NCBI RefSeq assembly: GCF_033978795.1
Contig: NC_084613.1
Span: 79,900,723 to 79,964,722, forward strand
Reading direction: 5' to 3'
Length of the DNA stretch: 64,000 nucleotides
From: Nerophis ophidion
Lineage: Eukaryota > Chordata > Actinopteri > Syngnathiformes > Syngnathidae
The notes under the pieces were generated by a model. That model saw nothing but the letters and a program-made list of their open reading frames with translations, was not told the origin of the DNA and did not search any database. The position numbers and the translations under genes are program-made. This document shows, piece by piece, positions 10,453 to 22,187 of the stretch; position 1 is the first letter of the stretch, and every line of letters begins with the position of its first letter.

Positions 10453-10802
10453 AGGGATTTCTGTTGTTTACTTTTAGTGTGGGGACAAGTGCGTCTGTCT
10501 CCAGTATTGATATCCAAATGACGAGGGCGGTCGCAACACTTGCCGTGGTTAAATATTACTCACACATACAAAGTATCCAAGGCAGAAGTTTATTCGAAAG
10601 TATCCAGTAACAAACGTGTCTACATGTAGGCATGATCAATTTAGCTTGATTATGCCTTGTCTAAAAATGCACAAAATGATAAAAGTACTGCATATTCTTT
10701 TAATATCATATCTGATTAATATCCGTATTGGCCAATAATCAAAGCTCTAATTGGTATCGGAAGTGAAAAAGTTGCATTGGGACACTCCGACTATATACAA
10801 TC
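10453..10802. other. Unassigned
   Basis: About 350 bp without a copy elsewhere in the window or a plausible reading frame. The GGTATCGGAAGTG-like stretch near 10754 may be the edge of an old DNA transposon, but the sequence alone does not show it. Confidence 0.3.
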
Positions 10803-11202
10803 ATACATGCCAACCCTCCCGATTTCCTCGGGAGACTCCCAAATTTCAGTGCCCCTCCCAAAAATCTCCCGGGGCAACCATTCTACCGATTTCCACCCGA
10901 ACAACAGTATTGGGGGCGTGTCTTGAAGGCACTGCATTTAGCGTCCGCTTTTCCTCCCATACTAACATCATAATATATGTGGCTTTTACACACACACACA
11001 CAAGTTAATGCAAAACATACTTGGTCAACAGCCATACAGGTCACACTGAGGGTGGCCGTAAAAACAACTTTAACACAGTTCCAAATATGCGCCACACTGT
11101 GAACCCACACCAAACAAGAATGACAAACACATTTCGGGAGAACATATGCACCGTAACACAACATAAACACAGCAGAATAAAAAAAGAACCCCCTTGCAGC
11201 AC

Positions 11203-11268
<66 letters not shown>

Positions 11269-11540
11269 GTGAATGCAAGGCATACTTGGTCAACAGCCAT
11301 ACAGGTCACACTGAGGGTGGCCGTATAAACAACTTTAACACAGTTCCAAATATGCGCCACACTGTGAACCCACACCAAACAAGAATGACAAACACATTTC
11401 GGGAGAACATATGCACCGTAACACAACATAAACACTACAGAAAAAAGAAAAAAAAGAATCCCTTGCAGCACTAACTCTTCCAGGACACCAAACTATACAC
11501 CCCCACTACCACCAAACCCCTCCACCCCAATATACTATAT
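10803..11540 (+). repeat. CCAACCCTCCCG-headed DNA repeat with internal duplication
   Basis: It opens CATGCCAACCCTCCCGA and carries CTCGGGAGACTCCC. A segment of about 190 bp (about 11020-11190) is repeated at about 11281-11470 with a CA microsatellite between the copies. It is the same family as the palindrome arms at 8592-9480. The opposite end of the family, GGTTGGCAAGTATG, is seen at 30820, and that pair of ends suggests a terminal-inverted-repeat element. Confidence 0.65.
11206..11268. repeat. (CA)n microsatellite
   Basis: About 31 uninterrupted CA units inside the duplicated part of the 10803-11540 repeat. A much shorter CA run (10989-11002) sits at the matching position in the first internal copy, so the tract expanded in one copy only. 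Confidence 0.95.
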
Positions 11541-11552
11541 ATACGTCAGACA

Positions 11553-13412
11553 GAACAGGATCAAACATTACAGGGAGACAGAACAGGATCAAAAATTACA
11601 GGGAGACAGAACAGGATCAAACATTATAGGGAGACCGACCAGGATCAACCATTTCAGGGAAACAGAACAGGATCAAACATTACAGGGAGACAGAACAGGA
11701 TCAAACATTTCAGGGAGACAGAACAGGATCAAACATTTCAGGGAGACAGAACAGAATCAAACATTATAAGGGAGACAGAACAGGATAAAAAATTACAGGG
11801 AGACAGAACAGGATCAAACATTATAGGGAGACCGACCAGATCAACCATTTCAGGGAAACCAAACAGGATCAAACATTACAGGGAGACAGAACAGGATCAA
11901 ACATTACAGGGAGACAGAACAGGATCAAACATTACAGGGAGACAGAACAGGATCAAACATTATAAGAGAGACAGAACAGGATCAAACATTACAGGGAGAC
12001 AGAACAGGATCAAACATTTCAGGGAGACTGAACAGGATCAAACATGTCAGGGAGACAGAACAGGATCAAACCTTACAGGGAGACAGAACAGGATCAATCA
12101 TTTCAGGGAGACGAAACAGGATCAAACATTACAGGTAGACAGAACAGGATCAAACATTATAGGGAGACAGAACTGGATCAAACATTACAGGGAGACAGAA
12201 CAGGATCAAACATTTCAGGGAGACGGAACAGGATCAAACATGTCAGGGAGACAGAACAGGATCAAACATTATAGGGAGATAGAACAAACATTTCAGGGAG
12301 ACAGAACAGGATCAAACCTTACAGGGAGACAGAACAGGATCAAACATTACAGGGAGACAGAACAGGATCAAACATTTCAGGGAGACAGAACAGGATCAAA
12401 CATTTCAGGGAGACAGAACAGGGTCAAACATTTCAGGGAGACAGAACAGGATCAAACATTACAGGGAGACAGAACAGGATCAAATATTACAGGGAGACAG
12501 AACAGGATCAAATATTACAGGGAGACAGAACAGGATCAAATATTACAGGGAGACAGAACAGGATCAAATATTACAGGGAGACAGAACAGGATCAAACATT
12601 CCAGGGACACAGAACAGGATCGAATATTACAGGGAGACAGAACAGAATCAAACATTCCAGGGAGACAGAACAGAATCAAACATTACAGGGAGACAGAACA
12701 GGATCAATCATTACATGGAGCCAGAACAGGATCAAACATTACAGAGAGACAGAACAAACATTTTAGGGAGACAGAACAGGATCAAACCTTACAGGGAGAC
12801 AGAACAGGATCAAACATTACATGGAGACAGAACAGGATCAATCATTACATGGAGACAGAACAGGATCAAACATAACAGGGAGACAGAACAGGATCAAACA
12901 TTCCAGGGAGACAGAACAGAATCAAACATTACAGGGAGACAGAACAGAATCAAATATTACAGGGAGACAGAACAGGATCAATCATTACAGGGAGACAGAA
13001 CAGGATCAATCATTACATGGAGACAGAACAGGATCAAACATTACAGAGAGACAGAACAAACATTTTAGGGAGACAGAACAGGATCAAACCTGACAGGGAG
13101 ACAGAACAGGATCAAACCTTACAGGGAGACAGAACAGGATCAAACATTACAGGGAGACGGAACAGGATCAAACATGACAGGGAGACAGAACAAGATAAAG
13201 AAATTACAGGGAGACAGAACAGGATCAAACATTTCAGGGAGACAGAACAGGATCAAACATTACAGAGAGACAGTACAAACATTTTAGGGAGACAGAACAG
13301 GATCAAACCTGACAGGGAGACAGAACAGGATCAAACATTACAGGGAGACAGAACAGGATCAATCATTACATGGAGACAGAACAGGATCAAACATAACAGG
13401 GAGATAGAACAT
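11553..13412 (+). repeat. 28-bp minisatellite, about 66 copies
   Basis: The consensus unit is ACAGGGAGACAGAACAGGAT followed by CAAACATT. Because 28 is not a multiple of 3 and the unit has no stop in any forward frame, all three forward frames stay open for long distances (for example 12240-12875). A shortened unit lacking GGATC (AGAACAAACATT) occurs at about 12277, 12750, 13052 and 13270 with similar neighbours, which shows higher-order block duplication. GC content and repeat purity differ from the flanks. Confidence 0.95.
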
Positions 13413-14052
13413 GATAACTGACAACTTCCGGCGCCCCTTACAAAAAAAAGTGATTGACCAATATAAAACACTATTATCATTTTCAGCCGTGTTGTGGCCG
13501 GGAAGCCATTTTTCTCCCCTGTTTCCTTTTAATTTTATAGTAACTATGTTTTTTAAATGACTTTTGTGCAGGATGTTATCAGATGTTAACGTTTTGTAAA
13601 GCACACACACTCTCCAACGCAAACATTTTCCCGCAGAAAAGGCAACAATAACGCAGCGCTGAGCTTAATTCATTTTATTTATTTCAATTTTTTTCATGTT
13701 TTTTAACGAGCTTCCGCCAGCCTCGCTTTCCAGGACCGGGACCATCCAAGCGTCCAAGCACAGCCGGCCAATTACCCGCTCCTGTCCACAGCCTAAATGA
13801 ATAACCGCGGAGTGTAATAGAATCACAATTGGAGATGAGCTTGAATTAAAACACAATGGGAAAACAATGCGTGTTCCACCACTGGGTGTTGTTAGATAGA
13901 GCAAAAAAAATAAAAAAATTAAAAAGAGATACAGTAAAATTGCTGTGCACGGTCATCAAAAAGCACCAAAAATGTCATCATCTTCATCTTTTATCATTTA
14001 TTTTGATTTTACGATTGAACATTTAATTTAAGTGACATTGTAAGCGGGCTGT
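13413..14052. other. Unassigned
   Basis: About 640 bp with no internal repeats and no match elsewhere in the window. Open frames are short and shared by no copy. It may be unique host DNA. It contains AT-rich runs near 13900-13925. Confidence 0.35.
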
Positions 14053-15240
14053 AAGCCTTGACTCACATATGAAGTTGAAGTGCCATCCCATTCCTAACCC
14101 CTTAGGGTTAGATATTTTGCAACTATTACAGCTTCAACTCTTCTGGGAAGGCTGTCCACAAGGTTGCAGAGTGCATTCATAGGAATTTTCCACCATTCTC
14201 CCAAAAGCGCATTGGTGAGGTCAGACGCTGGTGTTGGTTGAGAAGGCCTGGCTCTCAGTCTCTGTTCTAATTCATCCCAAAGGTGTTCAATCGGGTTCAG
14301 GTCAGGACTCTGTGCAGGCCAGTCAAGTTCATCCACACCAGACTCTGTCATCCATGTCTTTATGGACCATGCTTTGTGCCCTGGTGCACAGTCTTGTTGG
14401 AATAGAAAGGGGCTTGCTCCAAACTGTTTCCACAAGGTTGGGAGCATGACATTTTCCACAATTTTTTGGTATCCTGGAGCATTCAAAGTTCCTTTCACTG
14501 GAACTAAGGGGCTAAGCCCAACTCCTGATAAACAACCCCACACCATAATTCCTCCTCCACCAAATTTCACACTTGGCACAATGCAATCCGAAATGTAGCG
14601 TTCTCCTGGCAACCTCCAAATCCAGACTGGTCCATCAGATTTCCAGATGGAAGAACATGATTCATCACTACGGAGAATGTGTCTCCACTGCTCTAGAGTC
14701 CAGTGGCGTCTTGCTTCACACCACTACATCCGACACTTTGCATTCGACTTGGTGATGTATGGCTTAGATGCAGCCGCCCGGCCGTGGAAACCCATTCCAT
14801 GAAGCTCTCTGCGTACTGGACGTGGGCTAATTGGAAGGTCACATTAAGTGTGGAGCTCTGTAGCAACTGACTGTGCAGAAAGTCAAAGACCACTTTGCTC
14901 TATGCGCTTCAGCATCTGCTGACTCCTCTCTGTCAGTTTACGTGGCCTACCACTTTATGGCTGAGTTGCTGTTGTTCCCAAACTCTTCCATTTTCTTATA
15001 ATAAAGCTAACAATTGACTTTGGAATATTTAGGAGCCAGGAAATTTCACGACTGAATTTGTTGCACAGGAGGCATCCTTTGACAGTTGCATGCTGGAAAT
15101 CACTGAGAGCGGCCCATTCTTTCACAAATGTTTGTAGAAACAATCTCCATGCCTAAGTGCTTGATTTTATACACCAAGTGATTGGGACACCTGATTCTCG
15201 TCATTTGGATGGGTGGCCAAATACTTTTGTCAATATAGCA
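14053..15240 (-). mobile_element. Tc1-like family B element, one TIR missing
   Basis: The outer end at the right is GGTGGCCAAATACTTTTGTC (15209-15228), matching in reverse the start GGCCAAAAGTATCTGGCCAC of the copy at 22195. The left end stops at CCTTGACTCACATATG without the terminal TIR, so one end is lost. Transposase remnants run through it on the minus strand, with the DNA-binding part near 14955-15143 and the catalytic part at 14094-14612. A TA microsatellite abuts the right end. Confidence 0.85.
14094..14612 (-). pseudogene. Tc1-like family B transposase, catalytic half
   Basis: A 172-codon open stretch of a DDE transposase, the cut-and-paste enzyme acting on the element's TIRs. It contains GGGGIMVWGCLSGVGLSPLV, then FLFQQDCAPGHKAW with the second catalytic D, then QSPDLNPIEHLWDELEQRL with the catalytic E. 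Counting residues gives 34 between D and E, the DD34E signature of Tc1 elements. The first D and the N-terminal helix-turn-helix lie in other frames upstream (14693-15143), separated by frameshifts, so the gene is broken. No start codon in a sensible place begins this stretch. Confidence 0.85.
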
Positions 15241-15438
<198 letters not shown>

Positions 15439-15525
15439 TTGTTAGGTCAGGAAAAAACACAGGCTATTTCATCTCTACAAGCCTCTTTTTGCAGGTTTTC
15501 CTCCTCTGCAGGGGATTTTATAATA

Positions 15526-16163
15526 TATGTTCGAGATGCTACCTCAGTAGAAGCATTTAAGTCTCACCTTAAAACTCATCTGTATACTCTAGCCTTTAAA
15601 TAGACCTCCTTTTTAGACCAGTTGATCTGCCGCTTCTTTTCTTTCTCCTATGTCCCCCCCTCCCTTGTGGAGGGGGTCTGGTCCGATGACCATGGATGAA
15701 GTACTGGCTGTCCAGAGTCGAGACCCAGGATGGACCGCTCGCCTGTGTATCGGTTGGGGACATCTCTATGCTGCTTATCCGCTTGAGATGGTTTCCTGTG
15801 GACGGGACTCTCGCTGCTGTCTTGGATCCGCTTGAACTGAACTCTCGCGGCTGTGTTGGAGCCACTATGGATTGAACTTTCACAGTATCATGTTAGACCC
15901 GCTCGACATCCATTGCTTTCGGTCCCCTAGAGGGGGGGGGGTTGCCCACATCTGAGGTCCTCTCCAAGGTTTCTCATAGTCAGCATTGTCACTGGCGTCC
16001 CACTGGATGTGAATTCTCCCTGCCCACTGGGTGTGAGTTTTCCTTGCCCTTTTGTGGGTTCTTCCGAGGATGTTGTAGTCGTAATGATTTGTGCAGTCCT
16101 TTGAGACATTTGTGATTTGGGGCTATATAAATAAACATTGATTGATCATTGATTGATTGAATA
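15526..16163 (+). mobile_element. L2-type LINE 3' end
   Basis: The copy starts inside the last coding codons (TTCGAGATGCTACCTCAGTA at 15529) and runs through the C-terminal LKTHLYTLAFK, a TAG stop and the 3' UTR to a GATT tail near 16160. It is very close to the copy at 1-1020. It is 5'-truncated, non-coding and nested in the TIR element at 15442-16745. Confidence 0.9.
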
Positions 16164-16312
16164 TAATGAAATCCCCTGAAGATTGTATGATTTATTACAA
16201 AAAAAATATGTAATATTATAAAATCCCCTGAAAATTTTATAATTTATCACAAAAAAAAGATGTAATATATTATAAAATCTTCAGGGAATTTTATTATATT
16301 AAATATAATAAA

Positions 16313-16541
16313 TAGCTCGGTTGGTAGAGCGGCCGTGCCAGCAACTTGAGGGTTGCAGGTTCGATCCCCGCTTCCGCCAACCTAGTCACTGCCGTTGTGT
16401 CCTTGGGCAAGACACTTTACCCACCTGCTGCCAGTGCCACCCACACTGGTTTAAATGGAACTTAGATATTGGGTTTCACTATGTAAATCGCTTTGAGTCA
16501 CTAGAGAAAAAGCGCTATATAAATATAAGTCACTTCACTTC
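16313..16541 (+). mobile_element. V-SINE
   Basis: The tRNA-like head has an A-box-like TAGCTCGGTTGGTAGAG and a B box GGTTCGATCCC. It is followed by the V-SINE core TGTCCTTGGGCAAGACACTT and a tail with stem AGCGCTATATAAATATAAG then CACTTCACTTCACT. The first few head bases are missing. V-SINEs are transcribed by RNA polymerase III and moved by LINE machinery. Confidence 0.9.
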
Positions 16542-16926
16542 ACTATATTATAAAATCCCCTGAAGAGCAGGGAAACCTGCAAAAAGAGGCTTGTAGAAAA
16601 CAAAGATGTATGTACTATATCAAAAAATCTTCAAGGGATTTTATTATATTACATATATTATAAAATCCCCTGAAGAGCAGGGAAACCTACAAAAAGAGGC
16701 TTGTAGGGATGAAATAGCCTCTGTATTTTTTCCAGACCCAACGTACTGTATATTTCGCTCTATCCCGATACTAGGAGACACTGAGAGTAACAAGTGGTAC
16801 TAAATGGATTTGAAAGGACTGATTTTACAAAAAACAATAATTTATTTTTAGAACTTGGGACTTCCCGCGGACCGGATTTTCCCTGATTTAAGTATTTAGT
16901 TTACAGCAGTAAAATTGGCCTTTTAA

Positions 16927-18028
16927 AGGCCTACTGAAATGAGATTTTCTTATTTAAACGGGGATAGCAGGTCCATTCTATGTGTCATACTTGATCATTT
17001 CGCGATATTGCCATATTTTAGCTGAAAGGATTTAGTAGAGAACATCCACGATAAAGTTTGCAACTTTTGGTCGCTAATAAAAAAATCCTTGCTGTACCGG
17101 AAGTAGCAGACGATGTGCGCGTGACGTCACCGGTGTGAGGGCTCCTCACATCTGAACATTGTTTACAATCATGGCCACCAGCAGCAAGACCGATTCGGAC
17201 CGAGAAAGCGATGATTTCCCCATTAATTTGAACGAGGATGAAAGATTCGTGGATGAGGATATTGATAGGACTAGAAAAAATAGAAATTCAAGAAATAAAT
17301 AAAAAGCGACGGCTCCGGGCGGCGGCAGTGTGAGCGTTTCAGATGTAATTAGACAGATTTACTCGAATAATTCTGGAAGATCCCTTATCTGCTTATTGTT
17401 TTAATAGTGTTTTAGTGAGATTGTAAAGACATACCTCAAAGTCGGATGGCTGCGGTGAACACGCCAGTGTCTCTGAGAGAAGCCGAGGAGCCAAGCTCAC
17501 AGCTGCCTTTTTTGACAGCTACTGCAGGAGGATGCATAATCCACTGATGTCTCTGGTAAGAGCTGACTTAATATCACAATTTGCCCATCCAAAAACATGC
17601 TGCTTGACGCAGAGAAACCGCTCTGTGTTAAAGCTTCGCAACAAACAAAGAAACACCGGCTGTGTTTCGGTGCTAAAGGCAGCGCTTTCCACCAACAGCA
17701 TTCTTCTTTGACGTCTCCATTATTAATTGAACAAATTGCAAAAGATTCCGCAACACAGATGTCCAAATTACTGTGTAATTACGCGATGAAAAGAGACGAC
17801 TTTTAGCCGTGTTTGGTGCTGAGCTAATATGTCCGCTACAACCAACAACGTCACAAACACACGTCATCATTCTGCGACCTTTTCAACAAGAAACTCGGCG
17901 GGAAATTTAAAATTGCAATTTAGTAAACTAAACTTGCCGTATTGGCATGTGTTGCAATGTTAATATTTCATCATTGATATATAAACTATCAGACTGCGTG
18001 GTCGGTAGTAGTGGGTTTCAGTAGGCCT
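16927..18028. mobile_element. TTAA-flanked piggyBac-like non-autonomous element 1
   Basis: The ends are AGGCCTACTGAAA and TTTCAGTAGGCCT, perfect inverted repeats, with TTAA at 16923-16926 and 18029-18032. TTAA targets point to the piggyBac superfamily; Kolobok is an alternative. Inside, GTGACGTCAC (about 17122) lies about 50 bp before an ATG (17171) that opens an acidic, serine-rich frame MATSSKTDSDRESDDF and stops after about 43 codons. That resembles the acidic N-terminus common in piggyBac transposases, but no catalytic domain follows. Confidence 0.85.
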
Positions 18029-18032
18029 TTAA

Positions 18033-18600
18033 TGCTTTTACAGGTGTGCCCGTATGTTTTCCTCCTTGTCTGAGGTCCCGGAAAGTAACTCAGTTACTGT
18101 ATTTGCCAAGCTGACATTTTTGTGCTGCGTTCCTGCGAACCGGTGGACCCGAAGGTTGGGGAAAACAGACAACATCGAGTTAAAAGCAGGGAAAAATGCT
18201 GGCTCACCCGTTCTATGTGTGTGTGCGTGACAGGTGGTGCGTTTCTACTCTTTTTATTGGTAAGCACCGAAAATCCTCAAAAGTCTTTACTGCCATTGTG
18301 GAAAATTCTGAATACTTTTTTGGAAAAAACTTTATTCTGAAATGACAAAACCACAGACAAATGTCATCTTTTCAGTTGTCTATCCCAGTATGTTTGCCGA
18401 AAAAGCCATTAAGGGGCCAAAGCACTTCGATAAAGAAGTTGAGAAACTACTGAATTTAGGAAAGAAATGACCAAAGTGGTCTCATCATCAATAAAGTTAG
18501 GCGATATCAAATGTTAATTTTAAATGTATTTATTTTCTGCCTCTAAAGCTATAATTATGTAAGATGTGTTTTTGTTCATAGGTTTGTGTTATGGTTAAAC
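18033..18600. other. Unique-looking spacer around the candidate exon
   Basis: No copy elsewhere in the window. It holds the candidate exon at 18342-18470 and its poly(A) signal. It is bounded by TTAA element 1 on the left and a short RTE-like fragment on the right. Confidence 0.35.
18342..18470 (+). CDS. Possible small terminal exon or short ORF, function unknown
   Basis: A 42-codon frame ends MFAEKAIKGPKHFDKEVEKL then LNLGKK and TGA. Lysine and glutamate content and codon choice look more protein-like than the surrounding DNA. A good 3' splice acceptor (TCATCTTTTCAG ending at 18375) lies inside it, and a poly(A) signal AATAAA sits at 18490-18495, only 20 bp after the stop. This suits a last exon starting at 18376 rather than an ATG-initiated gene. 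No partner exon is recognised in the window and I do not recognise the protein. It could equally be a processed gene fragment captured between transposons. Confidence 0.3.
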   Translation: MTKPQTNVIFSVVYPSMFAEKAIKGPKHFDKEVEKLLNLGKK

Positions 18601-18603
18601 CGG

Positions 18604-18680
18604 GGGTACCGCGCCTTCCGCTCGATTGTAGGCACCAGCGCCTCCCGCGAACCCAAAGGGAATAAGCGGTAGATGCCTTG
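18604..18680 (+). mobile_element. RTE-like LINE 3' fragment, degenerate
   Basis: It carries CCTTCCGCTCGATTGTAGGC and GAATAAGCGGTAGA, matching 58715-58795 with an internal deletion. It has no GGAT tail. Confidence 0.6.
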
Positions 18681-18695
18681 CATCAACTATATTAG

Positions 18696-19030
<335 letters not shown>

Positions 19031-19180
19031 AACCGTCCCATGTGTGACGTCTGTAGGAGTGTTTTCATGCATATTTGCACGCACTCTGGTAATATACTCA
19101 TTATTGGATATGCTGAAATGTTTAAAAGTGTGCGTGTTAGTATTAATAACTTACAATGGTGATATTTTTGTGCTGTTTAA

Positions 19181-20139
19181 GGGGAACATTATCACAATTT
19201 CAGAAGGGTTAAAACCAATAAAAATCAGTTCCTAGTGGTTTATTTTATTTTTCGAAGTTTTTGTCCAAAATTTTACCCATCATGGAATATCTTGAAAAAA
19301 GGCTTTAAAGTGCCTGATTTTCACTATCTGTGAAGCCACCGTCCATTTTCCTGTGACGTCATCCAGTGCTGCCAATACAAACAAACATGGCGGATAGCAC
19401 AGCAAGATATAGCGACATTAGCTCGGATTCAGACTCGGATTTCAGCGGATTAAGCGATTCAACAGATTACGCATGTATTGAAACGGATGGTTGGAGTATG
19501 GAGGCAGATAGCGAAAAAGAAATTGAAGAAGAAACTGAAGCTATTGAGTGAATCGCTATTGACGCTATTCGGCGATCGCCTTCTAACCAGCGATTGAGTG
19601 CCATGTCTGCCTTAGCATCGCCGGTAAAATGTGCGGACCAAACGATTGAGACTTTCGCATCTTGTGACACTGGAGCAACTTAAATATGTCGATTGGTAAG
19701 TGTTTGTTTGGCATTAAATGTGGGTGGAGGGAATGGCTGGATGCAAATATAGCTACAAATGCACATACAGCTAGCCTAAATAGCATGTTAGCATCGATTA
19801 GCAGGGCTTCACACTCCACATAATTCAACTTTAATCCGTCCCTGATTGTGTTGTTACACCCTCCGACAACACACCGACGAGGCATGATGTCTCCAGGGTA
19901 TGGAAAACAGTCGAAAAAACGGAAAATAACAGAGCTGATTTGACTTGTTGTTTGCAATGTGTTTGAGAAAATGGCGGATTGACTACCTATGCTCCGAGTG
20001 CGAATAATAGAAAGGCGTTTAATTTGCCAAAATTCACCCGTTTAGAGTTCGGAAATCGGTTAAAAAAATAGATGGTCTTTTTTCTGCACCATCAAGGTAT
20101 ATATTGTTGCTTACATAGGTCTGGTGATAATGTTCCCCT
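19181..20139. mobile_element. TTAA-flanked piggyBac-like non-autonomous element 2
   Basis: The ends GGGGAACATTATCAC and GTGATAATGTTCCCC(T) are inverted repeats, with TTAA at 19177-19180 and 20140-20143. As in element 1, a CRE-like TGACGTCA (about 19352) is followed after about 30 bp by an ATG (19387). This opens a 54-codon acidic, serine-rich frame (MADSTARYSDISSDSDSDFS) ending in TGA at 19549-19551. The frame looks like a transposase N-terminus with no catalytic part. Confidence 0.85.
19387..19551 (+). pseudogene. Acidic N-terminal remnant of a piggyBac-like transposase
   Basis: A 54-residue frame rich in D, E and S (ISSDSDSDFSGLSDSTDY, then EKEIEEETEAIE). Acidic serine-rich N-termini are typical of piggyBac-type transposases and also of many nuclear proteins. 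It lies just after a CRE-like site and a run of GC-rich sequence, inside a TTAA element whose remaining 590 bp has no related frame. It may be the first exon of a spliced transposase, or junk left after internal deletion. Confidence 0.4.
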
Positions 20140-20143
20140 TTAA

Positions 20144-20570
20144 GTTTTTCTAAATACACCAAAAATTGAGTTATTGAGTCTGTTTAGCTCATGGAAAAGA
20201 TAGATAGTAGGTCCACGCTGATGACTTCTGTTTTGTGTGATCAGCCGTTTTACTGCCATGTTACAGGCACAGTTTGGAAATATTTACAAACCCCTGCGGC
20301 TAATATATGTAAAAGAATTTACTTATTTAAAATATAGGTGGGTGCAGCTTAAACACCAGGGCACGATAGCCCAGAAATACAAAAATAGATGTCAACTTGC
20401 TCTCCAGTTTTGCACAAGTAAACACGCTGCAGGCAATCCCGGCTGCAGAACAACATTTCAGGGTGGCACCTGCCAAAAATTGATTCCCGCCGCGTATTGA
20501 AGCTGCACTGCCGGTACTTTGTCTGTCCAGAACTGATTTATACATGTAAGACAAGCACTTCATTTCTCTG
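20144..20570. other. Spacer with a MITE-like fragment
   Basis: CAAACCCCTGCGGCTAATAT and GGGTGCAGCTTAAACACCAG (about 20287-20360) resemble part of a small DNA transposon. An 87-codon open frame at 20237-20500 crosses this fragment and is not supported as a gene. Confidence 0.35.
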
Positions 20571-20589
20571 GTCTTCCTAAGGCTATGTG

Positions 20590-20925
20590 CTTGATATTAT
20601 TTAAGCCTTTATCGTGTCCAAAATGTTTTAAGAGTTTTCCGTTTTTATGATATTATTGAAATTGAAAATGACTTTTATTGATTCGATGTGGATGTGTTTC
20701 AAAGCTAGATACAATATTAACTCTTCTTTGTTCATGCACATAATAAATATTAATCAAGTGTGTGGACGTCTTCATTAAATCAATCTCTTCTTGGTTGCCA
20801 AAAAAGTGATGCAAAGTAATATTTTGACATTGACACATTTCATCCGTGCATAAATTACTAGACTGGCCTTATGAGATGCACAGATCAGATGTGTCGATAT
20901 GAAGATATCATTTTGAATCACTGAA
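20590..20925 (+). repeat. Left arm of an inverted repeat split by 2.6 kb of insertions
   Basis: It carries TTTATCGTGTCCAAAATG, CTTCTTTGTTCATGCACATA and CAGATGTGTCGATATGAAGA. The reverse complement of 23549-23800 carries the same landmarks in matching order, apart from the last, which appears directly at 23560. Between the arms lie a hAT (20997-22180), a Tc1 copy (22188-22850) and a solo LTR (22904-23543). Confidence 0.55.
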
Positions 20926-20996
20926 ATGTCGTTTGGGGTTAATTTCAGCTTTTTAAAGGGTACTTCAACACGTAAACACTTTAATATCATATATAT

Positions 20997-22180
20997 CAGG
21001 GGTCACCAACCTTTTTGAAACCAAGAGCTACTTCTTGGGTACTGATTAATGCCAAGGGCTACCAGTTTGATACACACTTAAATAAATTGCCAGAAATAGC
21101 CAATTTGCTCAATTTACCTTTAATAAATAAATCTATATATATATATAAAAAAAGGGTATTTCTGTCTGTCATTCCATCGTACTTTTTTTTTCTTTTTACG
21201 GAAGGTTTTTTGTAGCAAATAAATAATGAAAAAAACACTTAATTGAACAGTTTAAAAGAGGAGAAAACACGAAAAAAATGAAAATAAAATTTTGAAACAT
21301 GTTTTTTCTTCAATTTCGACTCATTAAAATTCAAAATTCAACCAAAAAAATGAATAGAAAAAACTAGCTAATTTGAATATTTTCGAAAAAAAAAAAAAAA
21401 TTTTATGGAACATCATTACTAATTATTCCTGATTAAGATTAATTTTAGAATTTTGATGACATGTTTTAAATAGGTTAAAATACAATCTGCACTTTGTTAG
21501 AATATATAATAAATTGGGCCAAGTTATATTTCTAACAAAGACAAATCATTATTTCTTCTAGATTTTCCAGAACAAAAATTTTAAAATAAATTCTAAAGAC
21601 TTTGAAATAGGATTTAAATTTGATTCTACAGATTTTCTAGATTTGCTGGAATATTTTTTTTTATATTAATCATAGTAAGTTTGAAGAAATATTTCACAAA
21701 TATTCTTCGTCGAAAAAACAGAAGCTAAAATGAAGAATTAAATTAAAATGTATTTATTATTCTTTATAATAAAAAAAAATACTTGAACATCGATTTAAAA
21801 TGTCAGGAAAGAAGAGGAAGGAATTTAAAAGGTAAAAAGTGTGTGTTTAAAAATCCTAAAATAATTTTTAAGGTTGTATTTTTTCTCTAAAATTGTCTTT
21901 CTGAAAGTTATAAGAAGCAAAGTAAAAAAGATAAATGAATTTATTCGAACAAGTGAAGACCAAGTCTTTAAAATATTTTCTTGGATTTTCAAATTATATT
22001 TGAGTTTTGTCTCTCTTAGAATTAAAAATGTCGAGCAAAGCGAGACCAGCTTGCTAGTAAATAAATAAAATTCTAAAAATAGAGGCAGCTCACTGGTAAG
22101 TGCTGCTATTTGAGCTATTTTTAGAACAGGCCAGCGGGCGACTCATCTGGTCCTCACGGGCACCACGTTGGTGAGCCCTG
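20997..22180 (+). mobile_element. hAT-like non-autonomous element
   Basis: It begins CAGGGGTCACCAACC and ends GTTGGTGAGCCCTG, matching hAT TIRs. The flanks are ATATATAT (20989-20996) and ATATATAC (22181-22188), an 8-bp duplication with one mismatch. The interior is very AT-rich and non-coding. Full length is 1184 bp. Confidence 0.8.
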
Positions 22181-22187
22181 ATATATA

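Larger units (their letters stand above)
15442..16745. mobile_element. TIR element of unknown family holding an L2 and a V-SINE
   Basis: The left end (about 15442-15530) contains CTACAAGCCTCTTTTTGCAG and AGGGGATTTTATAATATA. The right end (about 16655-16745) carries the reverse complement, AAAAAGAGGCTTGTAGGGAT and TATAAAATCCCCTGAAGAGC. A second, inner copy of that motif lies at about 16550-16600. The TIR-like arms are about 90 bp. An L2 3' end (15526-16163) and a V-SINE (16313-16541) are inserted in it. No transposase is visible. Confidence 0.6.

Noticed and set aside
11206..11268. Regular short repeats suggestive of a CRISPR array
   Set aside because: Simple CA microsatellite with no spacers. 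The 28-bp minisatellite nearby also lacks unique spacers, and the context is vertebrate.
12044..13421. Long open frames (up to 211 codons) rich in Q, R, T, E
   Set aside because: They are translations of the 28-bp minisatellite, which has no forward stop and cycles all three frames. No start context, domain or codon bias supports a gene.
20237..20500. 87-codon frame that looks moderately protein-like
   Set aside because: It overlaps a MITE-like fragment (CTGCGGCTAATATATG) and no domain or splice support is evident.
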